Shown here piece after piece: positions 1-9,275 of a DNA stretch of 60,521 nucleotides; position 1 is the first letter of the stretch; each line of letters opens with the position of its first letter. This DNA comes from an uncultured bacterium (GTDB taxonomy: Bacteria; Verrucomicrobiota; Kiritimatiellia; RFP12; UBA1067): positions 1-60,521 of the forward strand of contig CADCGZ010000018.1 in the NCBI GenBank assembly GCA_902801025.1, in the 5' to 3' direction. Under the pieces are notes generated by a model. It saw only the letters and a list, made by a program, of their open reading frames with translations, had not been told where the DNA came from and ran no database searches. The position numbers and the translations under genes were made by a program.

Positions 1-432
1 GACAAGATCGCGCTTTTGGGCGATTTGCTGTACCACGGGCCGAGGAACGGCGTGCCTAACTTCTACGACCCAGTTAAGGTCGCGGAGATGCTCAATGCGC
101 ACAAGGACGAAATCGTCGCGGTGCGCGGCAATTGCGACGCGGAAGTCGATCAGATGATGGTCAAGTTCCCGATCACCGCCGATTACCAGGTGCTTGACGC
201 GGGGAACAAGAAGTTTTTCCTCACGCACGGCCATTTGTGGAACGAATGGAAGCTTCCCCCGATAGGAATCGCCGACGTTCTCGTTCATGGCCACACACAC
301 GTTCCCGAACTCAAGACGCTCGAGTGCGGGATGACGATATTCAATCCCGGGTCGGTGTCGCTCCCTAAGGGCGGCTCGTCGCGTTCGTTCGGCTACTATG
401 ACGGGGAGAACCTCAAGCACTATGTCATTTGA
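1..432 (+). CDS. yfcE: YfcE-type phosphodiesterase, 5' truncated by window edge
   Basis: The reading frame is open from base 1 and ends at TGA 430-432. The residues carry calcineurin-like metallophosphoesterase motifs: GDLLYHGPRN near the N-terminus, RGNCDAEVD (the GNHD equivalent), LTHGH and the metal-binding GHTHVP, then NPGSVSLPKG. Together these match the YfcE family of small manganese-dependent phosphodiesterases (about 180 residues), so roughly 40 N-terminal residues lie outside the window. Substrate in the cell is unknown for most members. The next gene starts inside its last codons, so they are probably co-transcribed. Confidence 0.9.
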   Translation, partial: DKIALLGDLLYHGPRNGVPNFYDPVKVAEMLNAHKDEIVAVRGNCDAEVDQMMVKFPITADYQVLDAGNKKFFLTHGHLWNEWKLPPIGIADVLVHGHTHVPELKTLECGMTIFNPGSVSLPKGGSSRSFGYYDGENLKHYVI

Positions 433-1021
433 TGCTGTGATACTTGCAAACGGCGACTTCCCGAAGAAGGGTGGCGCCGCATGGGAAATTCTCGCGGGCG
501 CAAAGCGCGTAGTCGCGTGCGACGGCGCGTCGGATGCCTACTGCCGGCGTTTCGGCAAGTCTCCTTTCGCAGTCGTCGGCGACATGGATTCCATCGGCCA
601 CCACCCAGAGGGCTCTGAGATCGTGACTGTTCCCGACCAGTCGACGAATGATCTCTCGAAGGCCGTCGGCTGGTGCCGAGCGAAGGGCTTCAGAAAACTC
701 GTAGTCGTCGGCGCGATGGGGAAGCGCGAAGACCACGCGATTGGAAACGTCTTCCGCGCTCTCGATCTCGGCGTAGAGATCGTGACGGAGTTCGGCCGCT
801 TCGTCCCTGTTGTCGACAAGGCGTCGTTCCGCGTCTCGAAGGGAACGCCGGTGAGCGTGTTCGCCGTCGATCCCACGACGCGCATGACTTCCACCGGTCT
901 TGAGTGGCGTCTTGATGGCGTGAAGTTCAAGAACCTCTATTGCGCGACTCTTAACCGCGCAAGCGCAGCGCGCGTCACGCTCTCCGCGACGAAACCTGTC
1001 CTCGTCTACATTGGCTCATGA
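422..1021 (+). CDS. Thiamine pyrophosphokinase
   Basis: 199 residues from ATG 422, which overlaps the preceding stop by 11 nt; an upstream in-frame start at 398 would add eight residues inside yfcE and is less likely. The protein transfers pyrophosphate from ATP to thiamine, making thiamine diphosphate in the cytoplasm. Supporting motifs are ILANGDFP at the N-terminus, ACDGASD, GDMDSI and STNDLSKAV, the acidic ATP/Mg and substrate-binding loops of the TPK catalytic domain (about residues 1-120), followed by a beta-rich thiamine-binding domain. Length is normal for the family. Its stop overlaps the maf start (ATGA), so it belongs to the same transcription unit. Confidence 0.9.
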   Translation: MSFDAVILANGDFPKKGGAAWEILAGAKRVVACDGASDAYCRRFGKSPFAVVGDMDSIGHHPEGSEIVTVPDQSTNDLSKAVGWCRAKGFRKLVVVGAMGKREDHAIGNVFRALDLGVEIVTEFGRFVPVVDKASFRVSKGTPVSVFAVDPTTRMTSTGLEWRLDGVKFKNLYCATLNRASAARVTLSATKPVLVYIGS

Positions 1022-1575
1022 AAATCGTGCTTGCAAGCGGTAGCCCTCGGCGGGCGAAGATCCTGAAGGACCTCGGCGTCGATTTCGAGGTCGTAAAGAC
1101 GGACGCCCCCGAAGTCTCGTATCCCGCAGACCCCGAGCGGACAGTGAGCGAGAACGCTCTTGCGAAGGGCGCGGCGGCCCGCTCCGTTCCCCATTCCCCG
1201 TTCCCCGTTCCCCATTCCCCGTTCCCCATCCTGTCTGCCGACACGATCGTGTGGTTCGCGAATCGCATCTACGGGAAGCCGCGCGATCTCGAAGAGGCGA
1301 AGGAGTTTCTGCGCGAGCTCGCTGGCAACGTCCACACAGTCTTCACGGGCGTCGCTTTCGACGGCGAAGTGAAAGTCGTCCGCAGCGACGTCAAGTTCCG
1401 CGAACTTTCCGAGGCGACGATAGACGAGTACGTCGCGCGCGTGAGGCCGACCGACCGAGCGGGCGCGTACGACATCGACGAGTCGGGCGACTTGATCGTC
1501 GAGTCGTATTCGGGCAGCTACGAGAACATAATGGGGCTCCCCGTCGAGCCGCTCAAGGAATGGGGGATCGCATGA
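1018..1575 (+). CDS. maf: Maf-type nucleoside triphosphate pyrophosphatase
   Basis: 185 residues. The N-terminal SGSPRR loop, SENALAKG, SADTIV and GKPRD are the family motifs of Maf/YhdE house-cleaning pyrophosphatases, which hydrolyse dTTP/UTP or modified nucleotides to the monophosphate in the cytoplasm. The start overlaps the upstream stop (ATGA) and the stop overlaps the next start (ATGA). Odd feature: residues 57-70 are a perfect duplication of the heptapeptide VPHSPFP, encoded by six GTTCCCC/ATTCCCC heptamers, inserted just before the catalytic SADTIV block. The insert keeps the frame (42 nt) and is not part of the usual fold. Confidence 0.92.
   Translation: MKIVLASGSPRRAKILKDLGVDFEVVKTDAPEVSYPADPERTVSENALAKGAAARSVPHSPFPVPHSPFPILSADTIVWFANRIYGKPRDLEEAKEFLRELAGNVHTVFTGVAFDGEVKVVRSDVKFRELSEATIDEYVARVRPTDRAGAYDIDESGDLIVESYSGSYENIMGLPVEPLKEWGIA
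1186..1227. repeat. Heptamer tandem repeat inside maf
   Basis: Six consecutive heptamers of the form RTTCCCC, arranged as two identical 21-nt units. The block is 42 nt, in frame, and codes for VPHSPFP twice. The complementary heptamer GGGGAAC recurs in the GH92 gene at 14084-14111. Confidence 0.95.
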
Positions 1576-2106
1576 AGGCAGTGGTAGTTCTTTCCGGCGG
1601 GCAGGATTCCGCGACTGCGCTTGCGATGGCCGTGAAGAAGCACGGCGCCGAAAACGTCGCTGCGATTACCTACGCCTACGGCCAGCGCCATGCGCTCGAG
1701 ACGAAGTTCGCGCGCCGTCTCGCCAAGGGAATATTCAAGATCGCTTTGTGGAAGCGTGTGCCGCTTTCGTTCTATTCCTCGATCACCGACAACGCGCTTC
1801 TCTCGAAGGGTATCGCGATCGAGAAGAAAAAGGGCGCGAAGTGCCCCAACACCGTCGTGGAAGGGCGGAACGCCGTTTTCCTCACGCTTGCGTCCGTCTG
1901 GGCGAAGTCGCTTGGCGCGAAAGAGGTGTGGACTGGCGTGGGCCCTTGCGGCGAAGTTAGGCATCCTCGACGTTATCGAGAACGATACCCTCACTTGCTA
2001 CAACGGCATCCCGGGGCGCGGCTGCGGCAAATGCCCCGCCTGCCGCCTCCGCGCACGCGGATACAAGGAGTTCGGAATGTGGTATAATGTTTCGCATAAA
2101 AATTGA
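1572..2106 (+). pseudogene. queC: queC, 7-cyano-7-deazaguanine synthase, internally deleted and frameshifted
   Basis: The N-terminal half (from ATG 1572, ATGA overlap with maf) has the PP-loop SGGQDS, NQRH-like YGQRH, and VEGRNAVFL, typical of QueC, which makes preQ0 for queuosine. After EVWTGV the homology continues only in the next frame, with [15 protein letters not shown], then the zinc-binding CYNGIP...CGKCPAC and ARGYKEF, ending at TGA 2104-2106. About 45 residues expected between the two parts (the DFSGYPDCRD and PLMWL region) are missing. The join is at about 1937-1943 and can be explained by a deletion across a short CGTG microhomology plus a frame change. An assembly error is the alternative; a programmed frameshift is not, because residues are absent. 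Confidence 0.85.
2073..2090 (+). promoter_or_regulatory. Extended -10 promoter for the GH27 gene
   Basis: TATAAT at 2083-2088 preceded by TGTGG, an extended -10. The -35 region is weak. It lies in the 3' end of the queC remnant, 53 nt before the GH27 start. The 18-mer CGGAATGTGGTATAATGT recurs exactly at 11693-11710 upstream of the thioesterase gene. Confidence 0.75.
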
Positions 2107-2141
2107 AGTCTTCATCTTGTCGGCGTTTTTAAGGAGGAAAA

Positions 2142-4256
2142 ATGAATCTTAAAGTAATGATGTTGCTTGGCGTGTCCGTCGCGGCAGTTGCGGCGGCTGC
2201 GGACGAAACCGTGTGGCTTGACGAGCTTTCGATAGAAGGCATGACCTGCGGGTATGGGACCCCGAAGCAGAACAAGTCCGTTGAGGGCAAGGCGCTTCGC
2301 ATAGGGACGAAGACATTCGAGCGCGGCGTAGGGACTCATTCGACGTCGTATGTGCTGTTCGACGTCGGCGGACAGGCGATTTCGTTCGACGCCGACGTGG
2401 GGATTGACGCCGAGGTATTCCCCGGCGGGAAGGACAACGCGAGCGTAAGGTTCGCGGTGCTTGCGGACGGTCGCGAAGTCGCGTCCTCCGGCGTCCTGAA
2501 GGGGCGGCGCGAGAGCGTCCACATTCACGCCGACCTCGCGGGCGCAAAGACGGTGTGGCTCTTCGTCTTCGATGCCGACGATGGCGACAGGTTCGACCAT
2601 GCGGACTGGGCCAACGCGTTCTTCACGATGAAGGACGGGAAGCGCCCCGTTCCGTGCAAGATGGACGATACGCAGCTCGGCGTGCTCACGCCGCCAGCTC
2701 CTGCGACGCCACGCATCAACGGCGCGCGCATCTTCGGCGTGAGGCCCGGGCATCCGATAGTATGGCGTCTCCCCGTGACGGGCGAGAGACCTCTTGTGCT
2801 TAAGGCGGAGGGCCTTCCCCCAGGTGCGACGTTCGACGCAGAGAAGGGCATCCTCGGCGGCGCCGTCGAGAACCCCGGCACATACATGGTCAAGTTCACG
2901 GCGAAGAACTCCAAGGGCGAGGACTCGCGCGCGCTCAAGCTCGTCGTGGGCGACAAGATCGCGCTTACTCCGCCGATGGGGTGGAACTCGTGGAACTGCT
3001 TCGCCGGCGCGGTCACCGCCAAGAACATCCGCGACACGATCGACGCTTTCGACAAGTCGGGTCTCGCGGACCACGGCTGGACATACATCAACATCGACGA
3101 CTATTGGCAGAACAAGCCCTCGGCGAAGAACGACCCCACCCTCCAGGGTCCGGAGCGCAATCCAGACGGGTCTATAGCCGTCAACAAGCGTTTCCCGTCG
3201 ATGAAGGAGCTTGCCGACTACGCCCATTCGAAGGGCCTCAAGATTGGGCTCTATTCCTCGCCTGGTCCCTATACGTGCGGTGGGTGCGTCGGCAGCTGGG
3301 GGCATGAATGGCAGGATGCGAAGACGTATGCGGACTGGGGCTACGACTACCTCAAGTACGACTGGTGCTCGTACGGCGGCGTGGCGGTTGGCAACGACCA
3401 CGGACGCGTCATGCTGCCGTATCGTCTGATGGGCGAGGCGCTGCGGGCGCAGGACCGCGACATCGTGTTCTCGCTGTGCCAGTACGGCATGGGGTCGGTA
3501 TCGACGTGGGGGGAGTCCGTCGGCGGCAACTGCTGGCGTACCACCGGCGACATTACAGACACGTGGAGTTCGATGTGGCAGATACTGCACAAGCAGCAGG
3601 ATTCATGGCCCTATGCGCGGCCTGGAGCATGGAACGATCCGGATATGCTCGTCGTCGGTCGCCTCGGCTGGGGGAAGCTCAGGCCATCGCGCCTGACGCC
3701 GAACGAGCAGTACACGCACATTTCGCTTTGGGCGATCCTCTGCTCTCCGCTTTTGATCGGCTGCGACCTCACGAAGATCGACGACTTCACGATGTCGCTC
3801 CTGACGAACGACGAGGTAATCGAGACGAGCCAGGACGAGCTCGGCGCGCAGGCGGCCTGCGTCGCGAGAGGTCCGCGCGCCGAGATCTGGGCGAAGCCGA
3901 TGAGCGACGGGTCGCTCGTCTTTGCGCTCTTCAACACCTTCGTCGTGCCAACGCGCATCACCGTGGACTTTGCGTCTCTCGGCGTCGAGGGCCGTTGGCG
4001 CGTGCGCGACCTCTGGGAGCAGAAGGACCTCGGCGTCTTCTCGAGCGCGTATTTCGCCGACGTGCCGGCGCATGCGACGCGCCTTGTGCGCCTGTTCCCG
4101 GAGCCAGGGGCCGGGCTTAGGAAGGGGCTTGGCGACATCCGCGACAATGCGGTGTACATGATGTACGTGGACAAGCGCCCGGTCGACAAGCCGGGATACA
4201 AGGCCCCGGCTGGCTATCCGTGTGCGGAATGCCCGCGCGAACGCAATCGCCAGTGA
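2142..4256 (+). CDS. GH27 alpha-galactosidase with NPCBM domain, secreted
   Basis: 704 residues, ATG 2142 behind a strong Shine-Dalgarno AAGGAGG (2131-2137). Signal peptide about residues 1-20. An NPCBM-type beta-sandwich (about 22-165, FERGVGTHS) is followed by a putative Ig/He_PIG-like domain (about 180-268, GLPPGATFD) and a GH27 TIM barrel from TPPMGWNSWN (about 276) to about 600, ending in a C-terminal beta-domain. The predicted nucleophile is D407 in KYDWC and the acid/base D501 in NDPDM. The enzyme should release terminal alpha-galactosyl (or alpha-N-acetylgalactosaminyl) residues outside the cytoplasm. It converges with the minus-strand DUF4838 gene with only 4 nt between the stops and no visible terminator. 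Confidence 0.93.
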   Translation: MNLKVMMLLGVSVAAVAAAADETVWLDELSIEGMTCGYGTPKQNKSVEGKALRIGTKTFERGVGTHSTSYVLFDVGGQAISFDADVGIDAEVFPGGKDNASVRFAVLADGREVASSGVLKGRRESVHIHADLAGAKTVWLFVFDADDGDRFDHADWANAFFTMKDGKRPVPCKMDDTQLGVLTPPAPATPRINGARIFGVRPGHPIVWRLPVTGERPLVLKAEGLPPGATFDAEKGILGGAVENPGTYMVKFTAKNSKGEDSRALKLVVGDKIALTPPMGWNSWNCFAGAVTAKNIRDTIDAFDKSGLADHGWTYINIDDYWQNKPSAKNDPTLQGPERNPDGSIAVNKRFPSMKELADYAHSKGLKIGLYSSPGPYTCGGCVGSWGHEWQDAKTYADWGYDYLKYDWCSYGGVAVGNDHGRVMLPYRLMGEALRAQDRDIVFSLCQYGMGSVSTWGESVGGNCWRTTGDITDTWSSMWQILHKQQDSWPYARPGAWNDPDMLVVGRLGWGKLRPSRLTPNEQYTHISLWAILCSPLLIGCDLTKIDDFTMSLLTNDEVIETSQDELGAQAACVARGPRAEIWAKPMSDGSLVFALFNTFVVPTRITVDFASLGVEGRWRVRDLWEQKDLGVFSSAYFADVPAHATRLVRLFPEPGAGLRKGLGDIRDNAVYMMYVDKRPVDKPGYKAPAGYPCAECPRERNRQ

Positions 4257-4260
4257 CCGG

Positions 4261-6897
4261 TCACCAGCGCACTGAGAAGCAGGGCGTCTTGTAGGAATCC
4301 CAGTAGCGGACGGGGTTCACCGCCGAGATGTGCTTCGGCGCCTCGGCGTCGATCCATTCGCGGAACTTCGCCTGCGCCGCCTTGACGCCTTCGCGGTCTC
4401 CCGCGTCGTAGGCGGCGACGATCGCCTTCTCGAACCGCGCGGGGACGAGGCCGATCTCGAAGTGAGCGATGCGCCTAAGGACAGCGTCGTCGCCGGCGGC
4501 GAGCGACCGGGCCTCGTCGAAGCACCGCTGCAGCGCGTCGATGTCGAGCTTGCGCGTGTACGAGTACCAGCCGTGGCGCTCCGTCCACGGGGTTTCTGCG
4601 CATGCGACGAAGTGTTTCTCGAGCAGGTCGTAGTATTTCTTCATTGCCTTCGCCGCCGGGCCAAAGCCGCTCGCGAGGTAGTCGTCCGAGATCGTGTCGA
4701 AGTCGAGCCGGTCGGGGTTCATCAGCGCCTTCGAGAGCATGTAGTAGACGTAGCCGAACTCCGCCCACTGGTCGTAGTAGCAGTCGAAGTCCGTCCCTTC
4801 GAGGTTGTTGGCTTTCATCATTTCAAGGTCATTGAAGAGCCGACGCGCGAAGTTCTGCGGCGAGACGGTTCTGAATCCCCAGAGCAGGTTCGGCCGCCAG
4901 TAGGTCGGGATGCCGAAGTTGGCCCACGAGGCGAAGTTGCCTGTCGCGTTGCCGGCGCGCGAATAGTCGCCGCACACGGTCAGCACCACGAGCATCGGAT
5001 CTGGCTTGTAGTAGAAAGGCGGCGGCGTGTAGGAGTTGTAGGCGTAGAAGCAGAGCTTCTTGTCGGGGCAGGATTTCTTCACGATGGCCGCGACCTGGTT
5101 GGCGAACCAAATGACGCGGTCGGTCATCGCCGGGTACGGAACCTTTGCGTCCGATCCCACCTTGACCGAGTAGATGCGCGCGTTGGGCGGATCGAGCCGT
5201 CGGCAGTTCTCGCACATGCACTGCTGGGCGCCGCCGGCGTCGGGCAACGAGATCGAGAGCGCCTTGTAGGTTGGCAGCTGCGCGAAGCGCGCCACGAGGT
5301 TGGAGGCAGTCACTTCGACGAGGCCGTGGCAAGAGAGGCAGAGCGTCGCGCGTTCGTGCTTCTTCCCCAGGACCTTCGACTGGTCCCGCGAGCCGTTCGG
5401 CTGGAGCGCGAAGAACTCGGGATGCTCCGCTGAATACTTGTCGTAGTAGTCCTTGAAGTAGTGCCCCCAGGCGTAGTCGCCGTCAAGTGAGTCGCGGTCG
5501 GAGACTCCGTGCCACGCATAGAAGTCGCGGTTTGTCCCCGGCAGGTCGAAATCGCTGCGGTACTTGATGATCTCCTCGCGGAACGCATCCGCGTCCTGGC
5601 CATGCTTCGCGGCGCTCTTCCCGTTCCCCTCGCGGAACTGCTTGGCGTTGGGAATCGGCGTGCGGATGCCGCGGTGCTTGACGGCCGGCGTGTAGGTCCA
5701 ATCGCCGAAGTCGGGGAAGACGATCTCGGACTTCTTTGGCACGATCTTCCCCGAGCCGCCGTCGCCGGGCCAGAGGTAGCGGCAGCCCATCGTCTCGAGC
5801 AGATAGGTGAGCGCATGGCTCGCGCCGGAGCGTTCGCCTGCGATTAGAAACCAGTTGCCCTTGCGCCGCAGGAACGACGTGCCGACCGGATGCTTTTCGT
5901 AGTCGATGCCGAAGAGCTCCTTCGCGAGGAAGCGGTCCGAGACGAACACACAGACGTCCTCCGGCTGGGGCGTGAAGGCGCCGCGTTTCTTCTCGTCGAT
6001 CGGCACGACTTCCGCTTCGAGTCCGCTCATTGCCTTCAAGTACCAGTTGAGCTCATTTGCCAGATACTGCGAGGCCGACTCGCGGCCGTTGACCTTGATG
6101 GTCTTCTCGCAGACGATGTAGGCCTTCGAACCGGGCGAGAGGACCTTGAGCCCTGGCCTGTAGTTGGGCCTGGACTTGGCGAAGACGGGCTTGTTCCTGA
6201 GGGTGTCGTCGGGCTTGCCTTTCGCGATCGGGCCGAGGGGCTTGATACCCCAGTCGCGGCGGTCGACCTTGTCGTCCGTCCCGGGAATGCGCCGGAATAC
6301 GCGGTCATACTCGCGCGTCAGCGCAGCCAGCCGCTCGCCCTCGTTGGAGGGCACCCAGTTGCCTTCGCCGTCGGCGTCACCAAGGGAAATCTTGTTGTCT
6401 CTGCAGTAGCGGCGGATCGATGCAATCGACTGCGTGCAGCAGAAGATTTTCCCGGCAAGCGCCTTCTTCTCGGCGAATGTCTCGCCGTCCGGGGGCACGG
6501 GGAAGGAGAGCAGTTCTGCGACCTCTGGCGTGGCGTTGGTTGAAAGCTGCTCCCAGGCGACGCCGGTGAACACGAGGCAGCCACCGTTCGCGAGATAGTT
6601 GGTCAGGGCGGTGGCGCCGGCCTTGTCGGTCCAGGCTTGTTTCCCGCTCCCCATTTTCACCGTCTCGCCGAACAGCACAGCGGCGGCTTCGCCATAGCGG
6701 GCGGGGTCGATCCACTTGCCGTCCTTCTCGAGTTCGGTCCTGACGGGGATGACGTCCGAGACGTCCGCCTTGACGAGCTCTAGTTCGCCGGGGTCGCCGA
6801 CGAGGAAGACCGGCTTGCTTGCGGAAGCCGGTGTGGCGGCGAGTGCGGCGAAAGAAGCCGCCGCTATAGAAAGATACCTTTTTGCAGTTGCCTTCAT
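4261..6897 (-). CDS. DUF4838 secreted protein with N-terminal amidotransferase-like domain
   Basis: 878 residues from the ATG at 6897, chosen because it follows GAGAGGAACGC (Shine-Dalgarno) and starts a clear signal peptide (MKATAKRYLSIAA...); the longer frame to 7008 is inside the upstream gene. Residues about 27-190 look like a ThuA/class I amidotransferase-like Rossmann domain (YLANGGCLVFTG). The rest is DUF4838-type: SFLRRKGNWFLI, LETMGCRYLWPG, FFALQPNGSRDQ, the CMCENC cysteine cluster (encoded near 5209-5226) and DRVIWFANQVA. Function of DUF4838 is not established; a TIM-barrel glycosidase-like role on glycans is inferred from context. It is a paralogue of the next gene upstream (6914-9253) and lies 16 nt from it in the same operon. 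Confidence 0.85.
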   Translation of the reverse strand: MKATAKRYLSIAAASFAALAATPASASKPVFLVGDPGELELVKADVSDVIPVRTELEKDGKWIDPARYGEAAAVLFGETVKMGSGKQAWTDKAGATALTNYLANGGCLVFTGVAWEQLSTNATPEVAELLSFPVPPDGETFAEKKALAGKIFCCTQSIASIRRYCRDNKISLGDADGEGNWVPSNEGERLAALTREYDRVFRRIPGTDDKVDRRDWGIKPLGPIAKGKPDDTLRNKPVFAKSRPNYRPGLKVLSPGSKAYIVCEKTIKVNGRESASQYLANELNWYLKAMSGLEAEVVPIDEKKRGAFTPQPEDVCVFVSDRFLAKELFGIDYEKHPVGTSFLRRKGNWFLIAGERSGASHALTYLLETMGCRYLWPGDGGSGKIVPKKSEIVFPDFGDWTYTPAVKHRGIRTPIPNAKQFREGNGKSAAKHGQDADAFREEIIKYRSDFDLPGTNRDFYAWHGVSDRDSLDGDYAWGHYFKDYYDKYSAEHPEFFALQPNGSRDQSKVLGKKHERATLCLSCHGLVEVTASNLVARFAQLPTYKALSISLPDAGGAQQCMCENCRRLDPPNARIYSVKVGSDAKVPYPAMTDRVIWFANQVAAIVKKSCPDKKLCFYAYNSYTPPPFYYKPDPMLVVLTVCGDYSRAGNATGNFASWANFGIPTYWRPNLLWGFRTVSPQNFARRLFNDLEMMKANNLEGTDFDCYYDQWAEFGYVYYMLSKALMNPDRLDFDTISDDYLASGFGPAAKAMKKYYDLLEKHFVACAETPWTERHGWYSYTRKLDIDALQRCFDEARSLAAGDDAVLRRIAHFEIGLVPARFEKAIVAAYDAGDREGVKAAQAKFREWIDAEAPKHISAVNPVRYWDSYKTPCFSVRW

Positions 6898-6913
6898 TGC
6901 GTTCCTCTCTTTC

Positions 6914-9253
6914 TCACTTTCTGTAGAATGCATCGTAGTGCTTCTGGTCCCACTGGACTTTCGTCGACTCCTTCTTGCTCCACTCGAGCCAGTTGACCGC
7001 CGGGACAAAATAGGGCTGGATCAGATGGTCCGGGTTGTTCGACGGCATGTCCTTGAGGGCTTCGTCCTTCACCCACTTGTAGTACTCGAGCACGGCGGCT
7101 TCATCTGCAGCGAGGTCGTCGCGGTCGAAGGCCTCGACGATCCTGTGCTCGATCTTCGCGAGGTCGAGCGCACTTGCGAAGTAGCGGATGCGCGCGAGGA
7201 GCAGTTCGTCGCCCGCGGCGCGTTCGCGTGCCTTGGCGATCGCGGCGTCGAGCGGCTCGAACCTGAGGTGGCGGTGGTAGTGGTAGAACTTGCGAGATTC
7301 GCGCGCTTCCTTGCTCGTCGCGGCGGCCTCGTTGAACATTTTCTCGACGGCGTCCCAGTATTCCCTCATCGCCGCCGCTGCCGGGCCGAAGCCCTGCCTG
7401 AAGTAGTCGTCGGCGACGTCGTCGAACGAGAGGCGGTCGGGGTTCAAGTGCGCGACGGCGAGCATGTAGTAGCAGAAGCCGAACTGCGACCAGCGGTCGT
7501 AGTAGGTGTCGAAGTCCGTCCCCACGCAGTGGTTGGCTTTGGCGAGCTCAATGTCCGCGAAGATGCGCCGCGCGTAGTTCTGCGGCGTGGCGCCCCTGAA
7601 GCCCCAGAGGACGTTGGGGCGCCAGAACGCCTCGATTCCAAACTGCGACCAGCCGACGACTTTTCCAATCGGCGACTTGAGGCTGCTCGAGTAGTCGCCG
7701 TCCACCGCGAACACGGCAAAGCACGGATCAGGCGCGACACACGACGGATAGCCGTTGTAGCTGTTGTAGCCTTGGAAAGTAAGGCGCTTGCCGGGGAACT
7801 CCCTGAGGACGATTCTCGCCACCTCGTTGTTGAACCAGATGACGCGGTCGGTGAGGCGCGGATACGGAACCGATTTCCCGAAGGGAGCCCCGAACGACAT
7901 CGAGGAAATCTTGCCGTCGTATGTCGTCTTCGGGTCGAGCCGGCGGCAGGCTTCGCACATGCACTGGTACGTCGGCCCGGCGTCGGGTAGGGAGAGCGAG
8001 AGCGCATGGTAGCTGGTGCGTGGATTGCGGAACGTGGTGCAGATGTCCTTCGCGACCTGCTCGACGAGGCCGCGGTTCGAGAGGCAGAGCGTCGCGCGCT
8101 CGGGACAACCGTGCTTCTTGAGGATTTCGCCTTGGTCGCGCGAGCCGTTCGGCTGGAGGGCGAAGAACTCGAGGTGCTCGCCTTCGCTGCCGCCTTTCCC
8201 AAAGCGGGCCCAGTAGTCGCCGAAGTAGTGGCCCCACTTGTATTCGCCGGGGAGGTCGGTTTCGTCGAGGACGCCGTGCCAGGCCCAGAAGTCCCGGTTG
8301 CCCTCGCCTTCGTCAGCGCGGCCCTTCTGCCAGCGGTCTATGAATTCGTCTTCGGTGATCCCCAGCCATTCCTTGCAGCGCTTGTTGAAGCTCCAGCGGC
8401 CCGACGGCTCCACGTCGGGCTGCGGGCCCTTGCGTGCGTCCCACTTGCGGCGGCCTCCGACGCGCACGCCGCGCGACTTGAGCGCGGGCGTGAACGCCCA
8501 CTCGCCGAAGTCGGGGAGGAAGAGTTCGTCCGTTGGCGCGGGTATGATCTTGCCGTGGTGGTTCTCGCTTGGCCAGAGGTATCGGCAACCCATCGTCTCG
8601 AGGACGTATGTGAGCGCGTGCGAACGCCCGGAGCGGTCGCCGCCAATCAGGAACCAGTTGCCCTTGCGGCGCAGGAACGACGTGCCGATTGGATATGCCG
8701 CGAAGTCGATGTCGAAGAATCGCTTCGCCATTTCCGCTTCGGCGAAAACGACCGCGGTCTCGTCCGCCCTTGGTTCCGTCTCGGTCTTCCCCGGCTTCCA
8801 TTCGCGCATCTCGATCTCGGCGGGAGGGCACATCTTGCGTACGTGCCAGGCGAATTCGCTCGCGAGGTTCTTGCGCCGCGTGTAGACCTGACGCGCCGCC
8901 CAGTCGCTCGTGTTCGTCCACTGGTAGACGATTGCGAGCTTGACGCCGTTGCCTGCAATCTTGAGTCCGCGTCCGTAGACCGGGCGCTTGGCGAAGACCG
9001 GCTCCTTGTCCGCGCCGCCCTTGATATGTAGCGTCGGCTTGTCCGGTCCAAGCGGGACGGTCCCCCACCCGGCGGCGTAGCCGGGAGCCATTGCGTCGGT
9101 CGCGGCGGGACCTTGCTTCGCGAGCTCGTTCAGCGAACGCTCGCTCAGGACGTAGTTACCTTTGTCGTCCGCCTCGCCGAGCGCGCCGCCGCCTTCTGCG
9201 CGGCAGACAAACGGCGTGAGCGCCGCCATGATCCATACGAGTTTCCCTGTCAT
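6914..9253 (-). CDS. DUF4838 secreted protein
   Basis: 779 residues, ATG 9253 preceded by AGAGAGGGAAA. Signal peptide about residues 1-19. It aligns throughout with the 878-residue neighbour (SFLRRKGNWFLIGG, LETMGCRYLWPS, FFALQPNGSRDQGE, CMCEACRRLDPK, DRVIWFNNEVARIV, FWRPNVLWGFRGATPQNYARRIF) but lacks its N-terminal amidotransferase-like domain, beginning at the linker GEADDKGNYV. The pair therefore arose by duplication and gain or loss of one domain. Activity unknown. It lies between the surface protein 9276-10652 (22 nt upstream) and the longer paralogue (16 nt downstream), a probable three-gene operon. Confidence 0.85.
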   Translation of the reverse strand: MTGKLVWIMAALTPFVCRAEGGGALGEADDKGNYVLSERSLNELAKQGPAATDAMAPGYAAGWGTVPLGPDKPTLHIKGGADKEPVFAKRPVYGRGLKIAGNGVKLAIVYQWTNTSDWAARQVYTRRKNLASEFAWHVRKMCPPAEIEMREWKPGKTETEPRADETAVVFAEAEMAKRFFDIDFAAYPIGTSFLRRKGNWFLIGGDRSGRSHALTYVLETMGCRYLWPSENHHGKIIPAPTDELFLPDFGEWAFTPALKSRGVRVGGRRKWDARKGPQPDVEPSGRWSFNKRCKEWLGITEDEFIDRWQKGRADEGEGNRDFWAWHGVLDETDLPGEYKWGHYFGDYWARFGKGGSEGEHLEFFALQPNGSRDQGEILKKHGCPERATLCLSNRGLVEQVAKDICTTFRNPRTSYHALSLSLPDAGPTYQCMCEACRRLDPKTTYDGKISSMSFGAPFGKSVPYPRLTDRVIWFNNEVARIVLREFPGKRLTFQGYNSYNGYPSCVAPDPCFAVFAVDGDYSSSLKSPIGKVVGWSQFGIEAFWRPNVLWGFRGATPQNYARRIFADIELAKANHCVGTDFDTYYDRWSQFGFCYYMLAVAHLNPDRLSFDDVADDYFRQGFGPAAAAMREYWDAVEKMFNEAAATSKEARESRKFYHYHRHLRFEPLDAAIAKARERAAGDELLLARIRYFASALDLAKIEHRIVEAFDRDDLAADEAAVLEYYKWVKDEALKDMPSNNPDHLIQPYFVPAVNWLEWSKKESTKVQWDQKHYDAFYRK

Positions 9254-9275
9254 TTTCCCTCTCTTGCGTACGTGC

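Noticed and set aside
1572..2106. Programmed frameshift in queC
   Set aside because: About 45 conserved residues are absent, which frameshifting cannot supply, and no slippery site is at the join.
2112..3590. Long antisense open frame opposite GH27
   Set aside because: It is a shadow of high-GC third-position bias in the real gene; no domain, ribosome site or promoter fits it.
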